Assembly: GCA_021780055.1 (NCBI GenBank)
Contig: JAJXZM010000081.1
Coordinates: 1-5,198, forward strand
Origin: Acidobacteriota bacterium
Lineage (GTDB): Bacteria; Acidobacteriota; Terriglobia; UBA7540
Reading direction: 5' to 3'
Length of the DNA stretch: 5,198 nt
The position numbers and the translations under genes are program-made. Below the pieces are notes generated by a model. It had not been told where the DNA came from. It searched no databases and saw only the letters and a list, made by a program, of their open reading frames with translations. Of this stretch, positions 1-5,198 are shown piece after piece. Positions within the stretch are counted from its first letter, which is position 1, and each line of letters begins with the position of its first letter.

Positions 1-75
1 GAGGTTTCCGGCCACTACTATTCCACCAAGGTGCCCGCGCACGGCGTCGTGATGCTGAAAGTTAAAGCGGCCTGA
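1..75 (+). CDS. C-terminal end of a probable alpha-galactosidase (glycoside hydrolase family 27), partial
   Basis: Only the last 24 codons and the TGA stop are in the window; the gene begins beyond the left edge. The visible peptide ends in STKVPAHGVVMLKVKAA. The pattern of a polar strand, then V-P-A-H-G-V-V-M-L and a short basic tail is typical of the last strand of the C-terminal beta-sandwich domain in family 27 alpha-galactosidases. These enzymes release terminal alpha-linked galactose from oligosaccharides and are often exported. The catalytic barrel with its two aspartates is not in the window, so the function is inferred from the tail alone. Other glycosidases with a similar C-terminal sandwich cannot be excluded. 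It converges on the next gene, whose stop is 78 bases away on the other strand. Confidence 0.6.
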   Translation, partial: EVSGHYYSTKVPAHGVVMLKVKAA

Positions 76-110
76 GCATCATTGATGCAATAAGGATGGT
101 TTGTCAGGAG

Positions 111-130
111 GGCGGGGTTTCAGCCCCGCC
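111..130. repeat. GC-rich hairpin in the convergent intergenic gap
   Basis: Seven-base perfect arms ggcgggg (111-117) and ccccgcc (124-130) flank a six-base loop (tttcag). It sits midway between two converging stop codons at 75 and 154, where a shared bidirectional terminator would be expected. Neither strand has a U-run after the stem, so it is not a canonical intrinsic terminator. It could be a Rho-independent element without a T-tract, a transcript-stabilising stem or one copy of a dispersed palindromic repeat. Confidence 0.5.
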
Positions 131-153
131 ACGAACACTGCGCTTCGCCGCAC

Positions 154-2730
154 TCAGTGGCCGACTACAGTTGCCGCACCGCTGGCGACGATCTCATGCA
201 ACGTCACGGTTTGCTTCTGTCCCGCTACTACGGTGACAGCGACGCCATATCCTTCCGCGCCATCGAGAAATCCAGGCTGGAGCCAGGCGCCGTAGGCGAT
301 CTTGTCCCAGGCGAACAGCGTGTATTTGCCCGGCGGAATTCCCTGCAACAGGAAATGGCCTTCGAAGTAGGTGGGAACAGACTTGAAAAGCCAGGCGTCA
401 CTCCTCAGTCCTGGAGCCGGCGCCAACACGACGGTAGCGGACGTCACCGGGAGGCCATCGGGACCGAGCACGGTGCCCTGAATCTGCACCCTGTCCCAAC
501 TCACTACCAACTCCAGCAACCCAGCCGCCTGCTGCTGCGGTATTTCCAGGAGATTGGTGCGCACGTCCTGTGAGCCAAACGTGGCGGATTTGATGAATCC
601 GCCTTGCGGCCACATTTCTACGCGAATCCGGTAGCGGCCGGGAAACAGGCCCTTCAGTGCGAACGAATCTCCCGAGTGCACGTCATTTGCCTGGACCCGT
701 TGGAAGAGGAAGTCAGCACCTTCTCGCTCCGCGATGACGCGATATTGGAAATGACTGTCCGGCTGGCCCTCCACGGTCAAGTTGCCGTGAACCGTCCAAC
801 CGCCCTGGGGATCAAGCTTGACGCCGGTAACATTCGCGTGGGACACGGTGATGGGTGCGTAGGCGGCATACGGCGTCATACCCGCGGCAAGAACCGCCCA
901 GAGCACGTACGAACCCGATGGCACCCCCAAAATGCGGAAATGGCCGGAATCATCCAGCTGCACGACATCGCCGTTTCTCAGGGAAATTCCAAACGCGCCT
1001 TTCGCCGGCACCAGGATCAACCTGACTTTCTCTCCCGCCAGGCGCCACGCCGTCCCTTGCACCGTGCCGCTGATTTCGTAGGTCGGAACCGGCGAAAGCG
1101 AAAAGTCGATTCCCGTCATTTGCTCGCCTGGCGCCAGGCGAACCAGCGAAGCATCGCCAGGTGTTGTCGCATGCGGATAGTAGATGTACGGCGACACCGA
1201 AACGCCCGGCGAGGCGCCCAATAAACGCAAGTCGGAAGTAGAGGCTGGCAGCGCTGGAATCGGCTGGGTTGTCCGCGTCTGTGCGGCGACGTAATATTCT
1301 CCCGCAGGAAGATCGAACAAGCGGTATCGGCCCAGGTCGTCGGTCACCGTTTCTCGATACGGCGTCAGCCACCGACGGGGATCACTCGATGGATAGGCGT
1401 TTGCTACAGTGATATGCGCGCATTCGACCGGATTGCCATGCGCATCGATGATTCTTCCGGCGATTACACCGGTCGGCGCCATCTTGATCAGCATGCCGGT
1501 GATCTTGTGCTGGGAGCGAAATTGCGGTTCCGGCTGAACACGATAGGTCGGGCCCAATTTCGGTTCTTTCTCCTGCTCCACGAATCCATTTGCCCGCACT
1601 CCGAGCGGCAGGCTCCAATCGCAAGGGATCGACTGCAAGTCGAAGCGGCCCCCGCTGTCAGTGCGGATGTGCACAGCCGGATGCCGGTACATGGAGAAAC
1701 TCGGCCCGAGAAACATCCAGGCGTTCCCCAGCGGGTGGCCCGTGACAGCATTCATCACCCTCCCCGACGCCTCACACGCTCCGCTGAGAGGCGGAAGCAA
1801 ATGGAACTTGTCGATGGCCGCCTGCTCCCCCTTGGTCATTGGCCGAACGGAGATATTAAGGTTGGAAATGACCTGGCCCTCCTCCAGGTTCACCGGCCTT
1901 GCGCGAGAAGGGTCGGTGCCGCTGGGGTAGAAAAACAAGGGGGGAAAGGCTTCCCAGCTCGCAACCGGCCGGGAAATCCTGGCGAAATAAAATTTACGCT
2001 CCAGGTCGTAGACATTAAAGGCGCCCAGGTCGAAGTCCGGCTGGTACCCGGCGACGAGATAATAGCGGCCCGGCAGCAAGCCAAACACCCGATATTCGCC
2101 GCGGTCGTCCGTCATTGTCCCCGTCACCGGCAGTAGCATTTTCTGTAGGACACCCTCTGGCCCATATTGCAGCACTTGTACGAGGGACCCAGGCACCGGC
2201 TCTTCGTGCTCGTCGATCACGCGCCCGGCGAGCACGCTGGCGCGCGGCAGCCGGACCACGATATCGTCGCGCTCCTGGCCGGGTCGCAGCGAGAAGGCGT
2301 CCCTCATGTACTTTTCATGGGCATCGAAAACCTGTTCGGCATAGCCATCGGCTACCGCACTGACCACATACGCACCCGGTTCCATTTTCCGCACGGTGAA
2401 GTGGCCTGTGGCATCGGTCCGAAGCCGGTACCGCAGTACGCCGAGTGGATCGCATCGCACGCAAGGCGAGGTGGGGACGACAACCGGTATAACGCCACCG
2501 ATAACCCCGGACGGAGGCGAAAAAACCTTTACCTGGGCGCCAGGCATCGGTTTTCCCGTTCCCGCGTCGACCACCAAGCCGGAAATCTGGCAATCCGCAG
2601 GTCGTTGGTGAACCGAAGAACCGAGAGGCGCAGTTTGTAACCAGGGGAAGTGCGCCCACGCGGCGCCAAGACACAGAAACGAAACAGCCAGAAGGAGCGC
2701 CGCTCCGGAGCGCTTGCACGCAGTTTCCAT
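154..2730 (-). CDS. Secreted multi-module carboxypeptidase-regulatory-like domain protein
   Basis: This encodes 858 residues from the ATG at 2730. The N-terminus is a Sec signal peptide: a short basic region (METACKRSG), a hydrophobic core and a probable AWA|HF cleavage after residue 26. The cysteine in the core has no lipobox, so this is not an obvious lipoprotein. The mature part is a chain of beta-sandwich modules of the carboxypeptidase-regulatory-like type, at roughly 47-138, 165-233, 318-388, 421-485, 551-618, 645-728 and 748-848. Each has the G-x-V-x-D/N...P-x-x-x-A/V opening and a T-D-x-x-G-x-(F/Y)...G-x-Y-x-(V/L) closing half; clear examples are TDATGHFTV, TDDRGEYRVFGLLPGRYYLV and TDDLGRYRLFDLPAGEYYVA. 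Modules 2 and 4 are each followed by a similar Y-P segment (FFYPSGTD, IYYPHATT), which suggests a duplicated unit. No zinc-peptidase or other catalytic motif is visible. Such proteins are common in Acidobacteriota and are thought to act in the periplasm or at the cell surface, perhaps in glycan or protein binding; the true role is unknown. An in-frame TTG start at 2751 is possible. Confidence 0.9.
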   Translation of the reverse strand: METACKRSGAALLLAVSFLCLGAAWAHFPWLQTAPLGSSVHQRPADCQISGLVVDAGTGKPMPGAQVKVFSPPSGVIGGVIPVVVPTSPCVRCDPLGVLRYRLRTDATGHFTVRKMEPGAYVVSAVADGYAEQVFDAHEKYMRDAFSLRPGQERDDIVVRLPRASVLAGRVIDEHEEPVPGSLVQVLQYGPEGVLQKMLLPVTGTMTDDRGEYRVFGLLPGRYYLVAGYQPDFDLGAFNVYDLERKFYFARISRPVASWEAFPPLFFYPSGTDPSRARPVNLEEGQVISNLNISVRPMTKGEQAAIDKFHLLPPLSGACEASGRVMNAVTGHPLGNAWMFLGPSFSMYRHPAVHIRTDSGGRFDLQSIPCDWSLPLGVRANGFVEQEKEPKLGPTYRVQPEPQFRSQHKITGMLIKMAPTGVIAGRIIDAHGNPVECAHITVANAYPSSDPRRWLTPYRETVTDDLGRYRLFDLPAGEYYVAAQTRTTQPIPALPASTSDLRLLGASPGVSVSPYIYYPHATTPGDASLVRLAPGEQMTGIDFSLSPVPTYEISGTVQGTAWRLAGEKVRLILVPAKGAFGISLRNGDVVQLDDSGHFRILGVPSGSYVLWAVLAAGMTPYAAYAPITVSHANVTGVKLDPQGGWTVHGNLTVEGQPDSHFQYRVIAEREGADFLFQRVQANDVHSGDSFALKGLFPGRYRIRVEMWPQGGFIKSATFGSQDVRTNLLEIPQQQAAGLLELVVSWDRVQIQGTVLGPDGLPVTSATVVLAPAPGLRSDAWLFKSVPTYFEGHFLLQGIPPGKYTLFAWDKIAYGAWLQPGFLDGAEGYGVAVTVVAGQKQTVTLHEIVASGAATVVGH

Positions 2731-2748
2731 CGCCAATCGCCTTAATGG

Positions 2749-2766
2749 CAAGGTTACATCCTCTTC
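2749..2766 (-). promoter_or_regulatory. Alternative TTG start with Shine-Dalgarno-like GAAGAGG
   Basis: On the minus strand GAAGAGG (2760-2766) lies 8 bases before an in-frame TTG (2749-2751). That start would add seven residues, MPLRRLA, to the signal peptide n-region. The downstream ATG (2728-2730) has only AAGG (2740-2743) at a 9-base spacing. Both matches to the anti-Shine-Dalgarno sequence are four contiguous bases, so the ATG was preferred on codon type. The spacer before TTG also contains ATGTAA, a one-codon start-stop. Either start leaves a workable signal peptide. Confidence 0.35.
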
Positions 2767-2858
2767 TCTGACCCTGCAATTCGGAGTTCGACTGCGCTCT
2801 GGTCGTTATCGTAGTCGCCCGCGTGTTGCGTCGGCTCTCGGGTCAGGTGGCGCAGCAA

Positions 2859-2944
2859 GTAGCCACGGCAGCGGGTTTGTGCCGTGGGCTTTTTGTCAGG
2901 TCATAACCGAAGAACCCGCGGCATAGAGGCGATGCCGTGGCTAC
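2859..2944. repeat. Nested palindromic intergenic repeat (REP/BIME-like)
   Basis: The outer arms are a perfect 12-base inverted repeat: gtagccacggca (2859-2870) and tgccgtggctac (2933-2944). Directly inside them is a second perfect pair, gcgggtt (2871-2877) with aacccgc (2913-2919), so 19 bases on the left side stack against two blocks on the right separated by 13 unpaired bases. A third block, tgccgtggg (2880-2888), repeats the right outer arm and can pair instead with ccacggca (2863-2870) to make a tight alternative hairpin with a 9-base loop. This layout, with no ORF inside and a position upstream of a gene, suits a dispersed palindromic repeat. Genome copy number cannot be judged from one copy. 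Confidence 0.6.
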
Positions 2945-2962
2945 CAACCAAAAGAATGATTC

Positions 2963-2982
2963 CCCTCTCCGAGGGGAGAGGG
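2963..2982. repeat. CCCTCTCC/GGAGAGGG hairpin, possible dispersed repeat or minus-strand terminator
   Basis: Eight-base perfect arms ccctctcc (2963-2970) and ggagaggg (2975-2982) enclose a 4-base loop. The ggtgagggg at 3001-3009 completes the CCCTCTCC...GGAGAGGG...GGTGAGGG pattern that recurs between genes in many bacteria. On the minus strand, downstream of the tricorn gene and the hydrolase remnant, the stem is followed by GAATCATTCTTTTGG. That is only a weak, displaced T-tract, so a terminator role for the leftward transcript is possible but not strong. Confidence 0.5.
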
Positions 2983-3028
2983 CGGGCGCGCGAGCAACCA
3001 GGTGAGGGGCGTTTTCCCAGCCCCAGTC

Positions 3029-3223
3029 CTACGCCCGCTGCTTAAGAAATCCAATCACCTCGCGGAAGTACCACTGCTGGTCGTCGTATATGCACATGTG
3101 GCTGCCGCGGCTGCTGATGGTGGCGCGGGCATTGGGCATCAAGGTAGCGATGTTGCGCATCTCGTCGGGGTCCATTTCGTCGTAGCGGACGCCCATGGCC
3201 AGCGGGTCTGTCAGAAACCACGT
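3029..3223 (-). pseudogene. C-terminal remnant of a proline iminopeptidase-family alpha/beta hydrolase
   Basis: About 64 residues are readable before the TAG at 3029-3031. The peptide carries the end of the family fold: MGVRYDEMDPDEMRNIATLM, where the Asp of R-Y-D (codon 3179-3181) matches the catalytic acid, then GSHMCIYDDQQWYF, whose His (codon 3098-3100) matches the catalytic base, and a closing helix EVIGFLKQRA. Family members are about 290-350 residues long and need a G-x-S-x-G nucleophile far upstream. Here the upstream DNA is the tricorn gene in a different frame, so the nucleophile and lid domain are absent. Recognisable similarity starts near 3200, just after the tricorn stop at 3225. 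The only ATG inside it (3194-3196) would give a 55-residue peptide with no visible function. I read it as a decayed or deletion-truncated gene, with a mis-assembly as the alternative. Confidence 0.75.
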
Positions 3224-3224
3224 C

Positions 3225-5198
3225 TCACTCACCGGGAGGCGTGGTCGGCAGTTGCTGATGGTGGTCCGTATAAGGTGCGCGCGGATATTTCGGCAACGGG
3301 TGCTCCTTGAGCAGTTGCAGAGCGACGGCGACCGCCTTTTCAAGCTGCGGATCGTGACCCTCGCGCCAGAGTTTGGGATCCATCTGCACTTCGTAGTCCG
3401 GCGGAATCCCGTGGCCTTCCACTTCCCAGTGGCCGTTCAGGCCGTAGATGGCCCAGCGTGGAGCCGTCACCATGCCGCCGTCCATAAGCTGCGGATAGCC
3501 ACCAATTCCGACCAGGCCGCCCCAGGTCCTGACGCCGACCAGCGGCCCGATCCCGGCCTTGCGGAAATACCACGGCAGGGCGTCGCCTCCCGATCCTGAA
3601 AACTGGTTGATGATCATCACCTTGGGGCCGTAAATCGATTCGACCGGTTCCTTGTACTCCTGTCCTTCACGTGTCATCACCAGGCTCATCACGGGCCGGC
3701 GCAGGTAATCGACGATGTAGTCGGCAAGCTGGCCGCCGTGGTTGAAGCGCTCGTCGATCACGGCGCCTTCCTTGCCAACCTGAGAGAAGTAATAGCGGTT
3801 GAAATTCGTATAGCCGCCGCCAGCCGTATCGGGTAGATAGACATAGGCAAGCTTGTCGCCGCTCAGCTTGTCCACCGTGCGCCGGTTGCTCTCGATCCAG
3901 TCGAGGTTCCGCAACGGTTCCTCGCGCGGGATGGGCACCACGGTCACCTCCCGCGACCCCTTGTCGTCCGGATTCGGACCCACCCGGATCACCGTCTGCT
4001 TGCCGGCGGTTTCCTGGAAGAAACTGTAAATGTTGTCCGCTCCGGTCAGCTCGCGGCCGTTCACCGCCAGCAGATATTCGCCCGCCTTGACGTTGACGCC
4101 CGGCTGCGTGAGCGGCGCGTGGAGTTGCGGGTTCCAATTTTCGCCGCTATAGACTTTAGTGATCCGGTACCTGCCGTTTTCAACTTTGTAATCCGCACCG
4201 AGCAGTCCAACCGTTACCTTCTTCTGTTCCGGTTGTTCCCCGCCCCGCACGAACATGTGCCCGACTTCTATATAGCTGAGCATCTCCTGGAAAAGGTAGT
4301 TCAGATCGTTGCGGCTCGCGATACCAGCCAGGAAGGGCTCGAACGTTTTCTTGGCTTCGTCAATATTCAGGCCGTGGTAGTGCGGATCGTAGAAGAAATC
4401 CCGCTCGATGCGCCAGACCTCGTTGTACATTTGCGCCCACATGGCGTGCGGCTCTTCATAGACCTCCATGTTGTCCATCTTCAGCGCGCCGTCGGTCGGC
4501 TTGGGCTCCTTGGCGGTAGGCACGATGAACCACTTGTCATGAAGCTCGTAAAGCGCCTTCTCGCCGTTGAACGACAGGACGAAATTGTTGACTGCGGGAA
4601 TGAAGGGTGTCACTTTTCGGGTTTTCAGGTCAAATTTTGAAACCTTCGCCGTGGGACCTTCGGGCATCTCGCCGCCAACGAATACTGGCGGAAGCTCGGC
4701 CAGAAACAGCACGCCCGTCTTGCCGGCAGACATCCCGACGTAGTTTTCCGCAGGAATGGGCAGGGCAAGAACCCGCTGGTCGATGCCCTCAAAATCGATC
4801 GTTACCTTGACCGGCTTCTTCTCCTTGGCTTTCTCGCCGGCTTTCTCCTCGCCTTTTTCCTCACCATTCTTTCCGGCCTCTTCTCCCTGGGCCTGCTGGC
4901 CGTCCTTGCCGGTTTTCTTTTCCGCTGCTTTTTCATCGTCGCTTTCGGGAGCGAGCGGCGAGGGCAGGTCTTTGCGCAACACTGCTACGTATACGCTTCG
5001 TGTTACTGGATGCTGCTCATTCGTCATGTCGAGCCACCCGGCTGTCAGTCCCATGTTGGTGCTGGCGGTAAAGTAAAGATACTTCCCGTTCACATCCCAG
5101 TTGGGGTAGAGGCAATCGCTCATGCCATCGGTAATCTGCGTTGCCTTCTTTGAGTCGAGCGAATAGACGAACACGGCGCGCAGATGGTTTTCAAGCTG
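3225..5198 (-). CDS. Tricorn-type S41 family protease with PDZ domain, N-terminally cut by the window edge
   Basis: The last 657 residues are visible, numbered here from the first full codon at 5198; the frame stays open to the edge, so no start is assigned. Tricorn homologues are usually about 1,000-1,100 residues, so roughly 40% is missing. Residues 1-85 are beta-propeller blades (SLDSKKATQITDG, YPNWDVNGKYLYF). Residues 85-131 form a Lys/Glu/Gly-rich linker and 131-245 more propeller. At 244-320 is the tricorn C1 helical domain (WRIERDFFYDPHYHG, EVGHMFVRGG), at 328-423 the PDZ domain and at 444-613 the C2 core. The catalytic set by family comparison is His314 (in EVGH), nucleophile Ser536 (in QFSGSGGDALPWYF) and Glu594 (in WEVEGHGIPPD), with Asp482 (IDERFNHGGQ) in the position linked to substrate P1 preference. 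The family cuts oligopeptides to short peptides downstream of larger proteases. Compared with Thermoplasma tricorn, Gly replaces Ser before the catalytic His and Gly replaces Asp after the nucleophile. It abuts an aminopeptidase-family remnant. Confidence 0.93.
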   Translation of the reverse strand, partial: QLENHLRAVFVYSLDSKKATQITDGMSDCLYPNWDVNGKYLYFTASTNMGLTAGWLDMTNEQHPVTRSVYVAVLRKDLPSPLAPESDDEKAAEKKTGKDGQQAQGEEAGKNGEEKGEEKAGEKAKEKKPVKVTIDFEGIDQRVLALPIPAENYVGMSAGKTGVLFLAELPPVFVGGEMPEGPTAKVSKFDLKTRKVTPFIPAVNNFVLSFNGEKALYELHDKWFIVPTAKEPKPTDGALKMDNMEVYEEPHAMWAQMYNEVWRIERDFFYDPHYHGLNIDEAKKTFEPFLAGIASRNDLNYLFQEMLSYIEVGHMFVRGGEQPEQKKVTVGLLGADYKVENGRYRITKVYSGENWNPQLHAPLTQPGVNVKAGEYLLAVNGRELTGADNIYSFFQETAGKQTVIRVGPNPDDKGSREVTVVPIPREEPLRNLDWIESNRRTVDKLSGDKLAYVYLPDTAGGGYTNFNRYYFSQVGKEGAVIDERFNHGGQLADYIVDYLRRPVMSLVMTREGQEYKEPVESIYGPKVMIINQFSGSGGDALPWYFRKAGIGPLVGVRTWGGLVGIGGYPQLMDGGMVTAPRWAIYGLNGHWEVEGHGIPPDYEVQMDPKLWREGHDPQLEKAVAVALQLLKEHPLPKYPRAPYTDHHQQLPTTPPGE

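Noticed and set aside
100..108. Nine-base direct repeat TTTGTCAGG shared with 2892-2900
   Set aside because: Both copies lie beside hairpins and could mark a repeat family, but nine bases with diverging flanks is too little to call.
604..1224. 206-codon open frame on the plus strand, opposite the secreted-protein gene
   Set aside because: It lies wholly antisense to a well-supported gene. Its translation is rich in Arg and His with no recognisable domain, as expected for a GC-rich shadow frame.
1414..2136. 240-codon plus-strand open frame
   Set aside because: It is antisense to clear regulatory-like modules and has no family signature.
2640..2730. Lipoprotein signal (Cys at residue 20 of the signal peptide)
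   Set aside because: The residues before the Cys (S-F-L) do not fit the lipobox, and a signal peptidase I site A-W-A follows.
2790..2850. Sigma-70-like promoter for the secreted-protein gene (TACGAT on the minus strand near 2810)
   Set aside because: There is no acceptable -35 box at 16-18 bases; the match is no better than chance.
2861..2895. Plus-strand hairpin followed by TTTTT that looks like an intrinsic terminator
   Set aside because: No plus-strand gene ends nearby; the last one stops at 75. The stem is part of the larger palindromic element, so it was described there and not as a terminator.
3224..3343. Upstream part of the hydrolase-remnant reading frame, extending to a start at 3343
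   Set aside because: This part overlaps the 3' end of the tricorn gene in another frame and shows no hydrolase similarity, so the remnant was trimmed to 3029-3223.
4119..4640. 173-codon plus-strand open frame opposite the tricorn gene
   Set aside because: It mirrors the conserved C1 and PDZ coding region; its hydrophobic residues come from the reverse complement of ordinary codons.

Overview
The window (about 58-60% GC by eye) looks like a piece of an Acidobacteriota chromosome, probably Terriglobia-like. This is an inference from gene content: a large secreted protein built from carboxypeptidase-regulatory-like beta-sandwich modules, a tricorn-type protease with the Lys/Glu-rich propeller linker often seen in that phylum, a glycoside hydrolase tail, and palindromic intergenic repeats. 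No rRNA, tRNA, CRISPR array, transposase or phage gene is visible.

Layout, left to right. Positions 1-75 (+) hold the last 24 codons of a gene that resembles the C-terminus of a family 27 alpha-galactosidase. A 78-base convergent gap follows and contains a GC-rich hairpin at 111-130. Positions 154-2730 (-) encode an 858-residue exported protein with about seven carboxypeptidase-regulatory-like modules and no catalytic domain that I can see. Positions 2731-3028 are intergenic and carry two palindromic repeat elements (2859-2944 and 2963-2982). Positions 3029-3223 (-) are the C-terminal remnant of a proline-iminopeptidase-family alpha/beta hydrolase. Positions 3225-5198 (-) are the C-terminal 657 residues of a tricorn-type S41 protease, whose 5' part lies beyond the right edge.

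How they fit together. The tricorn homologue and the hydrolase remnant read in the same direction and abut almost exactly at the tricorn stop codon. In Thermoplasma the tricorn protease passes peptides to interacting factor F1, which belongs to the proline iminopeptidase family. The pairing may therefore reflect a former peptide-degradation gene pair, but the aminopeptidase has lost its N-terminal portion, including the nucleophile region. The regulatory-like-domain protein is separated from these genes by repeat-rich DNA and probably has its own promoter. I see no convincing sign of a wholly new system. The points most worth checking are the truncated hydrolase at the tricorn stop, the repeat elements and the internal duplication in the multi-module secreted protein.
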